Assembly (NCBI GenBank): GCA_024275995.1
Contig: JAJRYB010000054.1
Coordinates: 1-38,131, forward strand
Direction of reading: 5' to 3'
DNA length: 38,131 bases
DNA from: Planctomycetota bacterium
Lineage (GTDB): Bacteria > Planctomycetota > Phycisphaerae > SM23-33
Shown here: positions 1-9,918 of the stretch, one piece after another
Layout: every line of letters begins with the position of its first letter
How positions within the stretch are numbered: the stretch's first letter is position 1
The notes under the pieces: generated by a model
Databases searched by the model: none
Seen by the model: only the letters and a program-made list of their open reading frames with translations
Told to the model about the DNA's origin: nothing
Translations under genes and position numbers: made by a program

Positions 1-2
1 AG

Positions 3-110
3 TATTTCAAGACGGGTTACAGGGCGGTCTACCGGCGGATAATCCCTGCCGCGATTATCACCGCCATCCTGGCGTCGGCGTATTTCTTTCTCCTGCGATG
101 GACGATGTGA
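3..110 (+). CDS. C-terminal end of a membrane protein (5' truncated by window edge)
   Basis: Open frame YFKTGYRAVYRRIIPAAIITAILASAYFFLLRWTM* with one hydrophobic helix; no start in window. Confidence 0.4.
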   Translation, partial: YFKTGYRAVYRRIIPAAIITAILASAYFFLLRWTM

Positions 111-238
111 TTTGTACCGTTCCGCATCGCGGCGGTTATACCTCCACCAATTAATTACCGCGCTCGCGCGTAAGTGGCATTGCATTACAGACTGATTGGA
201 TCGTATCGGGATTGAGGCAAGTGTGTCGCCAAGCCATT

Positions 239-367
<129 letters not shown>

Positions 368-378
368 TCAGGACGAGT

Positions 379-1200
379 TCACATTCCCGGTGATATATCC
401 AACTGCGAAGGATATACGATAAAGCCCGGGCGTTTGATGCCGGTTTTCGGGCTGTAAGACAAATCTTCGCCATTGAGATCGATCACCCGGCAACCTGCCT
501 CGACGGCGATCGCCGCTCCGGCGGCAGTGTCCCACAGACACGTCGGACCGTGGCGCGGATAGACGTCGGCCTTTCCCTCGGCGACGGCGCATATCTTCAG
601 GCTGCTTCCGTACTGGACTGTCTCGGCGATATCGAGGCGATCGAGGAACTCCCGCGTCTGCTGCGAGAGGTGAGAGCGGCTCACCACCGCCTTTCGCGGC
701 TTGCGGCACATATTGGCGCGTATCCGTTCGGGCGATGCGCCGGATGGTGTACGTCGAAACGCCCCGCCGCCCCGCACGGCGTAATACAAGACGTCCTTCG
801 CGGGAACGTATATTACGCCGAGGATGGCTGCGCCACTCTCGACGAGGGCGATGTTGACGGTGTATTCATCCAGCCCCTTGACGAACTCCTTCGTTCCGTC
901 CAGGGGATCTACGCACCAGAAGATATCCCATTCGCCTTGTCCCGCATGCTCCAGATCACCTTCTTCGGAGAGGATGGGAAACTTCGGTTCGAGCGATTCA
1001 AGCCCGGCCTGGATCACGTTATGCGACGCCAGGTCCGCCCGCGTCAGGGGTGAACCGTCTTTTTTCGTCTCGACCTCGCCGAGCTCGGACGCGATTGGCA
1101 GGATCGCCTTGCCCGCCTCGATTGCGATCCGGCAGACCTCGGAGCCCAGGCCTTCCAGCGCCGAAGAATCCAGCGAGCTTTTTGCGCCGGTACTATCCAT
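379..1200 (-). CDS. cysQ: 3'(2'),5'-bisphosphate nucleotidase CysQ
   Basis: Inositol-monophosphatase fold motifs: ILSEEG, WCVDPLDGTKEFV, WDTAAGAAIAVEAG; adjacent to cysN. Confidence 0.9.
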   Translation of the reverse strand: MDSTGAKSSLDSSALEGLGSEVCRIAIEAGKAILPIASELGEVETKKDGSPLTRADLASHNVIQAGLESLEPKFPILSEEGDLEHAGQGEWDIFWCVDPLDGTKEFVKGLDEYTVNIALVESGAAILGVIYVPAKDVLYYAVRGGGAFRRTPSGASPERIRANMCRKPRKAVVSRSHLSQQTREFLDRLDIAETVQYGSSLKICAVAEGKADVYPRHGPTCLWDTAAGAAIAVEAGCRVIDLNGEDLSYSPKTGIKRPGFIVYPSQLDISPGM

Positions 1201-3118
1201 TACTGTCCAGGCAGCCCTTCTCCTGCAGGTACGCGAGTATGCGTTCCGCGCACTCGGTGATCGACAGGTCCTGTGTCGCCAACGTCAACTCCGGCGAGCG
1301 CGGGGCTTCGTAGGGGGCCGTCACTCCGGAGAACCGGGGAATCTCGCCCTTCTCGGCCTTATCGTAAATCTCGGGACGCCGCTGCCGGCATATCTGCACC
1401 GGTGTGGACAGATAAACTTCGATGAAGCGATCACCTCCGATGGTGGCGCGTGCATGCTGCCGGTCCGCCTCGTACGGCGAAAGCAGCGAGCATATGGTGA
1501 TCTGCCCGGCGTCGTTGAGCACGGCTGCGACTTCCGCCACGCGGCGGATGTTCTCCGTCCGATCGGCTGCGCTGAAATCCAGGTCTTTCGAGAGCGTCAT
1601 GCGGGCGTTCTCCCCGTCGATGACACTCGTCATGCACCCGCGATCGAACAGACGCCGCTCCAATTCATAGGCGATGCTTGTCTTGCCGGAACCGGTCAAG
1701 CCAGTCAGCCAGACCGTAGCGCTGCGGTGCCCGAGGCGGTCGCGTCGTTCCTCGATCGTCACACGACTGCGATGGCGATGGACGTTCTCGCTCTGTGGCT
1801 GGGCCTGCCAGCGGCCCGATGTCCGAAGCAACTCGCCCGGTTCGCGATCCAGGATCATGCCTGCGCCGACCGTATTGTGCGTAATGCGATCTATGATGAT
1901 GAACGCGCCGGTCGAGCGGTTTTTCTCGTATGGGTCAAAGGCAATGGGTTTGTTCGTCGTAACCACGATCCGGCCGATCTCGTTGAGTTTCAACTCGGAC
2001 GCATCCAGGCGGTGCAGCGTGTTGATGTCCACCTGGTAGTGGAGATCGGTCACCATGCCGCCCAGCGTTCGGGTGCAGTGCTTGATAAGGTAGTTTTTAT
2101 TCAGCTTTATGGGTTCTTCGGACATCCAGACAATCATGGCTTCGAAGGTGTTATCGATGTGTGGAACGTTGCGCACGTGCACGAGCATATCGCCCCGGCT
2201 GACGTCGATTTCGTCGGCCAGCACCACCGTCGCCGCCAATGGTGGAAAAGCCTCGTCAATTTCACCGTCCACGCCGAGCACCTGCTTGACTTTGCTCCTC
2301 GTGCCGGCGGGGACCACCATGACTTCGTCGCCCGGGCGAATCGAGCCCGAAGCCACCGTGCCCATGTAGCCACGAAACTCCGAATTGGGACGGGATACGT
2401 ACTGCACGGGAAAACGAAGATCGATCAGGTTCCGATCGCCGGCTACGTGAACCGTCTCGAGGTGGTTCAGCAGCGTCGAGCCCTGGTACCAGGGCATGTT
2501 CTCGCTGCGTTGCACGACGTTGTCGCCCGTCAGCGCGCTGACGGGGATGAACGTTACGTCGCGCGCTTCGAGCTTGGCGGCAAAGGCGGTGAACTCCTCG
2601 CGAATGCTCTCGAAGACTTCCTGCGACCAATCGACCAGGTCCATCTTGTTGACGGCGACTACCAGGTGCGTAATACCGAGCAGCGTCGTGATGAACGCGT
2701 GCCGCCTGGACTGTGTGGAAACGCCGTTTTTGGCGTCGATGAGAACCACCGCCAGGGAAGCGGTCGAGGCGCCCGTAGCCATGTTTCGGGTGTACTGTTC
2801 GTGCCCGGGCGTGTCGGCAATGATGAACTTGCGTTTAGGCGTGGTAAAGTACCGATACGCCACGTCGATGGTGATACCCTGTTCCCGCTAGGCCTGCAGG
2901 CCATCGGTAACCAGGGCAAAGTCGGGACCTTGACCGTCCCAACCCTTGCGGGTGGTGGCATCTTCGATCGAGGCCAGTTGATCCTCGTAGATGCCCTTCG
3001 ACTCGTAGAGGAGCCGTCCGATCAGGGTGCTCTTACCGTCATCGACGCTTCCGGCCGTCACAAAACGCAGAAGGTCTTTCTGTTCGTCCTTTTTCAGTAG
3101 TATAGTAGCGCTAATCAT
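1193..3118 (-). pseudogene. cysNC: CysNC bifunctional sulfate adenylyltransferase large subunit / APS kinase, interrupted by in-frame TAG at 2888-2890
   Basis: GTPase G1 [15 protein letters not shown]3 DTPGHEQYTRNM, G4 NKMDLVD, C-terminal kinase P-loop GLTGSGKTS. The two ORFs (2888-3160 and 1193-2863) share a frame and are joined by ...DGLQA*REQGITIDVAYRYF... Confidence 0.85.
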
Positions 3119-3119
3119 C

Positions 3120-4031
3120 TCAGAAATACCCTTCTCGTTTCTTGTCTTCCATGGAACCATCGCCGCTCTCGCGGTCGACGGCGCGACTTTGACGCTCGGA
3201 CTGCCTGGCGAGCATGGTCTCCTCGATAACCTCTTCCAGCGTCGTAGCGGTGGACTCGACCGCTCCCGTGCAGAACTGGCAGCCCAGCGTGCGGAAGCGG
3301 ACCATGCGGGTCTCGACCTTCTCGCCCTTGTGAGGCTTGACCAGTTCGCCGGCCCACAGCAGTATCCCGTCCCGCTCGATTACAGGCCGCTCCTCGGCAA
3401 AGTACAACGGTACAAGCTCAATTTTCTCCACGTACAGGTAGTGCCACACATCCAATTCCGTCCAGTTGCTCAGCGGGAAAACGCGGAACGATTCGCCACG
3501 ATTATGCCTGGAATTATAGAGGTTCCACAGTTCGGGTCGCTGACCCTTCGGGTCCCACTGCATGTGTTGGTCGCGGAACGAGTAGATTCGCTCCTTGGCG
3601 CGCGATTTCTCCTCGTCGCGCCGCGCGCCGCCGAAGGCTGCGTCGAACTCGTATTTCCTCAGTGCCTGGAGCAGGCCCTGTGTCTTCAACAGGTTCGAGC
3701 ACAGCGTGCAGGTCCAGTTGGACGGGTCGCGGCCGATTTCGTCGAAGGCCTCTTCGTTACGATGCACGATCAGGCGCACGCCCATGTCCTCCTCGAGGCG
3801 GTCGCGGAACTCGTACATCTGCGGAAACTTGAAGGACGTGTCCACGTGCAACAGGGGAAATGGAAGCGCCCCCGGCGCGAACGCCTTGATCGCCAGGCGC
3901 AACATCACCGAAGAATCCTTGCCTATCGAGTACATCATCACCGGGTTCTCGAACTCCGCAACCACTTCCCGAATGATGTGGATGCTCTCGGCTTCCAGTT
4001 GTCTCAAGTGCGTTATGCTATAAGAGGGCAC
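3120..4031 (-). CDS. cysD: Sulfate adenylyltransferase subunit 2 (CysD)
   Basis: [17 protein letters not shown]-loop, [17 protein letters not shown]-terminus KKREGYF; immediately upstream of cysNC. Confidence 0.95.
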   Translation of the reverse strand: MPSYSITHLRQLEAESIHIIREVVAEFENPVMMYSIGKDSSVMLRLAIKAFAPGALPFPLLHVDTSFKFPQMYEFRDRLEEDMGVRLIVHRNEEAFDEIGRDPSNWTCTLCSNLLKTQGLLQALRKYEFDAAFGGARRDEEKSRAKERIYSFRDQHMQWDPKGQRPELWNLYNSRHNRGESFRVFPLSNWTELDVWHYLYVEKIELVPLYFAEERPVIERDGILLWAGELVKPHKGEKVETRMVRFRTLGCQFCTGAVESTATTLEEVIEETMLARQSERQSRAVDRESGDGSMEDKKREGYF

Positions 4032-4058
4032 CAGCAGTATCTCCGTTATTGCAGGGCG

Positions 4059-4724
4059 TCAGGCCCGACGAACAAGAATTCCGCTACCCGTAAGGTAGCC
4101 CAGGATATCGTCTACACATTCATCGACAGTTTTGTTCTGTGTTTCCAAAACGACCTCCGGCGAGAGCGGCGGTTCATATGGTGCGCTGACGCCGGTAAAG
4201 TCCTTTATTTCGCCGGCACGGGCCTTGACGTAAAGCCCCTTCGGATCGCGCCGCTCGCAGATCTCTACCGGAGCATCCACGAAGACTTCCACAAATCGCC
4301 CTTCACCGGCGGCGGCGCGAGCACGGTCTCGGTCACGCCGATAAGGCGAGATAAAGGCGGAAATCGTGATCAGCCCGGCATCGGCGAACAGTGCCGCCAC
4401 CTCGCCGATCCGACGGATGTTTTCCTCGCGATCTTCCGGGCTGAACCCGAGGTCGCCGTTGAGACCGTGACGAATATTATCGCCGTCCAGCACATAGGCT
4501 GCGTGCCCGTCGCGAACCAGCCGCTCTTCCAGGGCAAAGCCGATCGTCGACTTGCCGGAGCCTGACAGACCCGTCAGCCAGACCACGCAGCCGCGCTGGC
4601 CCAGAAGCTCCATACGGCGCTCGGCGTCGATCAGACCTTGATGCTTTACGATATTTTTACGATTCAATTCCACATCCACCGCTATGCCCCTCAAGCAGGC
4701 CTGGTGTCGTTCAGGATTCCGCAA
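4059..4724 (-). CDS. cysC: Adenylylsulfate kinase (stand-alone CysC)
   Basis: VVWLTGLSGSGKSTIGFAL, VLDGDNIRHGLNGDLGFSPEDREENIRR, FISPYRRDR; intact APS-kinase consensus. Confidence 0.93.
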   Translation of the reverse strand: MRNPERHQACLRGIAVDVELNRKNIVKHQGLIDAERRMELLGQRGCVVWLTGLSGSGKSTIGFALEERLVRDGHAAYVLDGDNIRHGLNGDLGFSPEDREENIRRIGEVAALFADAGLITISAFISPYRRDRDRARAAAGEGRFVEVFVDAPVEICERRDPKGLYVKARAGEIKDFTGVSAPYEPPLSPEVVLETQNKTVDECVDDILGYLTGSGILVRRA

Positions 4725-4849
4725 AAACGCTCAGCCTGGACAGACTCCATCTTCGTCGGCTGCGCGCCACTTTTTACCGCAACTCTCGTTTTTGCAGCAT
4801 ATCGGGCGACAACCTCAAGAGCGACGCCCGTCAGTTACACACACAAAAA

Positions 4850-5405
4850 TCACTCGGCCGGTTCGAGCAAATCCGCGTCGATTTCCACCGACGCGCCGTG
4901 TCCGAGGATACTCACCTCGACGACGAACCGGCTCCGCCCGCTGCGACGCTCGACCTTGCCTTCAACGCCTTGCAGCGGACCGGTGCGAACTCGGCACCGC
5001 GTGCCCTTCCCGCAGCGATTTGTACGGATCTATCGCCAGAGACGATTCCAGCAATCGCCTGATAGCCATCAGTTCGCCGACTATCTGCTTCTGGTCCGGA
5101 ACCTCGAAAAACCGCACGATCCTGTTGGTTTTCAACGCCGCAAGCCTGTGGTCTTCGTCTGCGCAGCACAAAAAAACGTATCCCGGAAACAGTGGAAGCG
5201 TCGATTTCCACCGTCGGCGACCGCTCCGTCGCGTTGCTTCATACATCGGCAGGAAGTACGCACCTCCTGAGACCAGGATGTCACGCGCCAAGCTTTTTTC
5301 CTGCCTTGGCTTAACGTGCGCAACCCACCATGTGCCCGGGGCGTCCTCCAGAAGAACACCGACAGGCCAGAGCATCGAGAGGTTCTCATCTGTCCGTAAC
5401 ATCAC
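4850..5405 (-). pseudogene. NusG/RfaH-like transcription antiterminator, frameshifted before the KOW domain
   Basis: NGN domain WWVAHVKPRQEKSLARDILVSGGAYFLPMYE...LFPGYVFLCC. Removing one G of the GGG (5004-5006) restores EGTRCRVRTGPLQGVEGKVERRSGRSRFVVEVSILGHGASVEIDADLLEPAE*. Confidence 0.8.
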
Positions 5406-5754
5406 GCCATTTCAAAAAAAACCACGCTCGAATGCCTCAGGGCCGTCAATGTGTCGCTGACGATTAAGCGACCTTTGGCTGAAAATAGCAGCCGTTATGA
5501 TAACAGACCCACCGGGCATTTTTAAGCCTATTTATTCCACCTCCCGTCAGGGTGCGTTGCGGGTATGACGCCGCCGTCACAGCCATGGACCGCGGATCTG
5601 AAATCTCCCTCCGTCGCCCTGCGGGCTATGGAGAGCGGGCAAATCCGAAATGCCGGATTTCAAAAAAACGATCGGCAGTTAGAGCAATTCAAGATTGACC
5701 CGGTAACTGTCGAATGCGACGCCAACGCCTTACGCCATCGTCGCATACGCATCG

Positions 5755-5932
5755 GAAAACGCCCCTTTTGCTCGCTCAAAAAGACCAGCGGATGCTCGAA
5801 ATCACCCCGGAAAATATTTTTTTATATTTCTCGCCTGAATAAGAACTTGCGCACATCACTTTCCCAAAAGTTACCTGTTCGGGTGGTCAAAACGTGGGTA
5901 TTCGCCCAAGTATGGAAGGCTCGCATTACGCT
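5755..5932 (+). repeat. Dispersed repeat, copy A (partner at 36506-36683)
   Basis: Shares gaaaatatttttttatat and gggtattcgcccaagtatggarggctcgcattacgc (35/36) in the same order and spacing as copy B. Confidence 0.8.
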
Positions 5933-7062
5933 CGGTTTTCGCTCATGGTTTCCATGATGCGCAGGTAGCTGTCGTATCGACGCGGATTGATAAGCCCTTC
6001 CTGCACGGCGACGACGACGGCGCAGCCCGGCTCGTGAGTGTGGGTGCAGTCGTTGAACCGGCACTGGTGGGAGTTCTCTTCGAACTCCGGGAAGTACCAC
6101 GGAAGCTGCGCCGCGTCGAGGCGTATGCCCAACTCCCGGATACCCGGCGTGTCCACGACGATGCCGCCTCCCGGTAAATCGTAAATCACCGAGGCGCTGG
6201 TGGTGTGTCTGCCCCGATCGTCCTTCTCACGAATCGATCGCGTTACGACGTGGGCGTCGGGAATGAGGGCGTTTATCAGCGTGCTCTTGCCGACGCCGGA
6301 AGCCCCGGCGAGGATGCTCCGATGGTTCGCAAGGCGGGACGCCAGCGCGTCCATGCCTTCGTTTGTCTTGGCCGAGCACGCCAGCACCTCCATTCCAAGG
6401 TCGCGGAATTCGGCGATAACCGACTCGTCCGGCGAGGCGAGGTCGATCTTGTTGACTACCAGCACCGGCTGGAGTTCGCCGCGCTGTGCGATTATCAGGA
6501 ACCGGTCGATCAACCCTCGGCGAAGCGCGGGTTTCCGCGTGGCCGCTACGATCAGCAGCAGGTCCATGTTGGCGGCTATGACTTTATGGAACGTGTCGCG
6601 ACCGTATTCGTCGCGACGTTTCCCGGACCTCGGCTCAGGTCGCAGAAGCACGGTGTCCCGCCGGTGGCGTGAGATAATCATCCCGTCCATGCGGTCCTTG
6701 TCGATGTCCTTCTGCCCGCTGGTATAGTCCGCCGGGCTCATCGCCACGGTCACCACGTCCCCGACAGCCAGCGGCGACGAATCTTCGGGCGCACGGAACG
6801 TCTTTGCGATACCGCAGAAAAGCCGCTTGCCTTCGACGCGGACGAAAGTGCCCCGACGGAACAACCCGACGACCATTCCCTCCTTGCGATCCATTCCGCA
6901 GGCTTCCTCGTCGGAGGCTGCGAACGCCTCCTCGCGCAGCTTGACCGCGCGGTGCGAGAGTTTGCTACCGTGCAGGGCGGCCTCCTCGACGTCCTGGCCG
7001 GCGTGATATCGCTGCTGCCAATTGCGGACTCTGCGTTGCGACTTGCCTTTTCGTCTTACCAT
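5926..7062 (-). CDS. rsgA: Ribosome small subunit-dependent GTPase RsgA
   Basis: Circularly permuted GTPase: NKIDLAS, GASGVGKSTLIN, DTPGIRELG, zinc site CRFNDCTHTHEPGCAV. Start chosen at MVRRKGKSQRRVRNW. Confidence 0.92.
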   Translation of the reverse strand: MVRRKGKSQRRVRNWQQRYHAGQDVEEAALHGSKLSHRAVKLREEAFAASDEEACGMDRKEGMVVGLFRRGTFVRVEGKRLFCGIAKTFRAPEDSSPLAVGDVVTVAMSPADYTSGQKDIDKDRMDGMIISRHRRDTVLLRPEPRSGKRRDEYGRDTFHKVIAANMDLLLIVAATRKPALRRGLIDRFLIIAQRGELQPVLVVNKIDLASPDESVIAEFRDLGMEVLACSAKTNEGMDALASRLANHRSILAGASGVGKSTLINALIPDAHVVTRSIREKDDRGRHTTSASVIYDLPGGGIVVDTPGIRELGIRLDAAQLPWYFPEFEENSHQCRFNDCTHTHEPGCAVVVAVQEGLINPRRYDSYLRIMETMSENRA

Positions 7063-7130
7063 CGAAGCTGCATTGTCGCCTGCGTCCGCGCCGAATGCAA
7101 TGCACGGGGAGAATGGAACGCCGCGGCGCC

Positions 7131-8024
7131 TCAGGCGGCGATAATCTTTCGGGCAAGGTCGAGCGCCACCAGCAGCGACGCAAAGAGGATCACGATTACG
7201 AAGTATTGCTGAAGTTTGCGCGCGTGAAGACGCTGGCATATCCATGCGCCGATCTGGACGCCGATGCCGCTTCCCACCAGCAGGACCATCACCACCGAGA
7301 GGTTGACATCCCCGCGCGATCCGTAAATGACGGTTCCGACGATTGCGCTGAACATTATGACCGCCAGGGAAGTTCCAATCGCACGATGCACGGTTAATCC
7401 GACGACGATCAGCAGAAGCGGCACGAAGAGCACGCCGCCCCCGATCCCCAAAAGTCCGGAGACCATTCCTATTGTGCATCCCACGAGCAGAAGTCCGGGC
7501 AGGCTGACGTCGGCAAGTTCGTCGGACAGTTTTATGCCCGGCCTGAGGCGCATCCGCTGAAGGGGGCTTTTCCCGCTGGAGTGTCGGCCCGGTCCGCGAG
7601 CGACCACCCACGCGGTCAACAGGAGCATTACCAGGTAAAGGACGCGGAAGGTGGCCTTGAACGTCACCGGACCCATCGCATCACGGAGGTAATAGTGCAG
7701 CTGCACGCCAAGCAGGACGCCAACCACGGCGCTCAGGAGGAGGTAAAACGCAGCCTTGACGTCCACGTTGTTCATGCGCCTGTGCCTGGCTGCCCCGGCA
7801 GCGGCGGTCCCGATGGTAAAACTCAGACTGCTTCCGACCACCAGCGTCTCTTCCATTCCCATCAGGACGATCAGCATCGGGTTGATCAGGAACGCCCCGC
7901 CGACACCGAAAAGCCCTGTAAGCACGCCGATCAGAAGGCCTATGCCACCCAGGGCGCAAAGCAGGGCCGGCCCCTGCAAATACGCATCGAAGTCCATCGA
8001 GAACATTTGGAGCAGTTCATTCAC
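7131..8024 (-). CDS. Sulfite exporter TauE/SafE family permease
   Basis: Duplicated GLFGVGGAFLINPML / GLLGIGGGVLFVPLLL motifs with multiple TM segments. GTG start at 8024 overlaps the upstream small ORF stop. Confidence 0.85.
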   Translation of the reverse strand: MNELLQMFSMDFDAYLQGPALLCALGGIGLLIGVLTGLFGVGGAFLINPMLIVLMGMEETLVVGSSLSFTIGTAAAGAARHRRMNNVDVKAAFYLLLSAVVGVLLGVQLHYYLRDAMGPVTFKATFRVLYLVMLLLTAWVVARGPGRHSSGKSPLQRMRLRPGIKLSDELADVSLPGLLLVGCTIGMVSGLLGIGGGVLFVPLLLIVVGLTVHRAIGTSLAVIMFSAIVGTVIYGSRGDVNLSVVMVLLVGSGIGVQIGAWICQRLHARKLQQYFVIVILFASLLVALDLARKIIAA

Positions 8025-8149
8025 GAACCCGCCGGGCCTCCCTTCGAGTTCAGCCTTTTCGAACGGACGCGATTGAACAACCAGTCCGTCCCCAGTCCCC
8101 ACGCCAGGGGCAGAAGGATCATCGACAGGAGTTTGATTACATACCACAT
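8021..8149 (-). CDS. Small putative membrane protein (42 aa) translationally coupled to TauE gene
   Basis: MWYVIKLLSMILLPLAWGLGTDWLFNRVRSKRLNSKGGPAGS*; its TGA overlaps the TauE GTG (GTGA). Confidence 0.45.
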   Translation of the reverse strand: MWYVIKLLSMILLPLAWGLGTDWLFNRVRSKRLNSKGGPAGS

Positions 8150-8312
8150 GGCCTCGTGTCACCTCGAGGGAGCGAACCTAGTGGAACTCGCCGAGCGATG
8201 CAAGTGCAAGTCGCATCTCCCGGCTACTTGTTCCGCTTCGACTGGAGGGGTATCATCCGCCCTGGATTCGTACGTCCTGCGGTAACGTTGCCTCTCATCC
8301 GGGAGTCCGATC

Positions 8313-8921
8313 ATGCGAAATTTGCCGCTTCTTTCTCTTCTGTCCGTCATGGCGGTCCTGTATGGATGCAACCAGCCGCAGGTACGCTCGATTGCGCAAA
8401 TCAAGCCCGGCAAATATTTTTCCGTTACCGTCGAGCAGGATGGAAGGCCGGTTCCCATTGACGATCATACCGCGTACATACATCGTCGCCCCTTCACGCT
8501 TGTTTTCGCGATGCGCAACCTGGACGCCGTGATGGTCAACGCATCGTTTTCTCCGAAGCTTTACGTCGCCGCGCGTGATGGTAAATCGCTGGGAAGCGTT
8601 CTTCCCCTGGAAGGCAGGGGCATGGCTGAGGATCTGTTCAACGTTCGACGGGAGATTTTTATCCGGGATGACGGGTATCACTTCTGGCATTACTACGGGC
8701 CGAAGAACCACCGTTTCGACAGCGTCGAGAGGGTCGAAAACCTCTGGATATGCCGACGGACAATCGAGCGATGCCTCGTGGGGCGCGGCACCCGGACCGT
8801 CGATCTCTCAAAAATGTCGCAGCGCGGAATATACCTCGTATTCACCAAGACCGCCTGGGACAAGACGACGAAAAAACGCGTCGAGAAGCAGACAGAGCGT
8901 CTGCGAATCCTGTTCCGCTAA
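8313..8921 (+). CDS. Hypothetical lipoprotein
   Basis: Signal peptide with lipobox-like MRNLPLLSLLSVMAVLYGC; no family recognised. Confidence 0.7.
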   Translation: MRNLPLLSLLSVMAVLYGCNQPQVRSIAQIKPGKYFSVTVEQDGRPVPIDDHTAYIHRRPFTLVFAMRNLDAVMVNASFSPKLYVAARDGKSLGSVLPLEGRGMAEDLFNVRREIFIRDDGYHFWHYYGPKNHRFDSVERVENLWICRRTIERCLVGRGTRTVDLSKMSQRGIYLVFTKTAWDKTTKKRVEKQTERLRILFR

Positions 8922-9775
8922 CCGGCGGCTATCTCGCGTTCCAATTGCCGCAGGACAGCGGCGTTAATCACATCCCAATCCCTGCCGTGAGCGTCTTTAC
9001 CTTTCGGCGTTTCGAGGATCATCGGCACGTTCTCCAGCCGGTCGTCGCCCAGCAGGTTCGCGAACCCGCCCAGGCCGATCTCGCCTTTCCCGATGTGCGC
9101 ATGGCGATCCACGCGCGAGCCGAGCGGGCGGAGCGAATCGTTCAGGTGAATGGCGAACAAGCGGTCGATGCCGATCTCGTCGTCGAAGAGTTTCATCGTA
9201 TTGCGCCAGGCCTGCGGCGTGCGGATGTCGTACCCTGCTGCGAAGATGTGGCAGGTATCCAGGCACACGCCCAGGCGTTGCGGACAGGCCGCGCGTGAAA
9301 GTATTTCCGCGAGCTGGGCGAACTCACAGCCGATGGAGTTACCCTGCCCGGCAGTGGTCTCCAGCAGGATCGTCGGGCCGGACTCGGCGGCGGCCAGGAT
9401 TTCGCCCAGCGCCTCGGCGACAAGAACGATCCCGCGAGAAGTATCCTCTCTCGATCCCGGATGGGTTACGAGATATTCGATTCCGAGTTGCCCGCAGCGC
9501 CGCAGATCTTCGAGCATCGCCGATATGGACTTCCTGCGGGCGGCGTACCTGCCGGCAAGGTTCACCAGGTACGACCCGTGCGCCACTATCGGCGATATGC
9601 CCGTCTCGCTGCGCGTCCTGCGGAACGTTTCCACAGCCTCAGGTTGCAGCGGGCTTGATCGCCACTGAACCTGGTTGCGGACGAATATCGCCAGCGTGGA
9701 AAAACCGTATCCGCGTGCCTTGATAAGCGCCTTGTGCATCCCCCCGGCGATACTCAAATGCGATCCCAATAGCAT
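8918..9775 (-). CDS. nfo: Endonuclease IV
   Basis: MLLGSHLSIAGGMHKAL, GVCLDTCHIFAAGYDI, HLNDS..., DRHAHIGKGEIG, ILETPKG. Confidence 0.95.
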   Translation of the reverse strand: MLLGSHLSIAGGMHKALIKARGYGFSTLAIFVRNQVQWRSSPLQPEAVETFRRTRSETGISPIVAHGSYLVNLAGRYAARRKSISAMLEDLRRCGQLGIEYLVTHPGSREDTSRGIVLVAEALGEILAAAESGPTILLETTAGQGNSIGCEFAQLAEILSRAACPQRLGVCLDTCHIFAAGYDIRTPQAWRNTMKLFDDEIGIDRLFAIHLNDSLRPLGSRVDRHAHIGKGEIGLGGFANLLGDDRLENVPMILETPKGKDAHGRDWDVINAAVLRQLEREIAAG

Positions 9776-9918
9776 AAATCACGTCCCGTACAAGAGTGTT
9801 CGAAAAAGACATTCTAACCCGGACGCCTCCGCCTGGAAACGCTCGAATCGTCAGGGTTGTCAATTCCCCCTCCCCTGGCGTATAATCCTTTCCTGGCGAA
9901 CCTTCAGGAGCAAACGCA

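Noticed and set aside
2888-2890. Programmed recoding of TAG (pyrrolysine or other) in cysNC
   Set aside because: No supporting element seen, TAG is a normal stop for nusB, nfo and ftsY here, and the family residue is Glu; nonsense mutation or sequence error is simpler.
824-4565. Long plus-strand ORFs (758 aa at 824-3100; 512 aa at 3027-4565)
   Set aside because: Antisense shadows of cysQ/cysNC/cysD/cysC in GC-rich DNA; low-complexity composition with no recognisable domain.
5641-5662. aaatccg-aaatgc-cggattt hairpin as terminator
   Set aside because: Followed by an A tract on the plus strand; no appropriate T tract on either transcript orientation.
5406-5760. ops/JUMPstart-type element upstream of the NusG-like gene
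   Set aside because: No convincing GGCGGTAG-like ops core found in the leader.
8918-8921. Convergent stop overlap of nfo and the lipoprotein gene (CTAA)
   Set aside because: Neat but common in compact genomes; no evidence of function.
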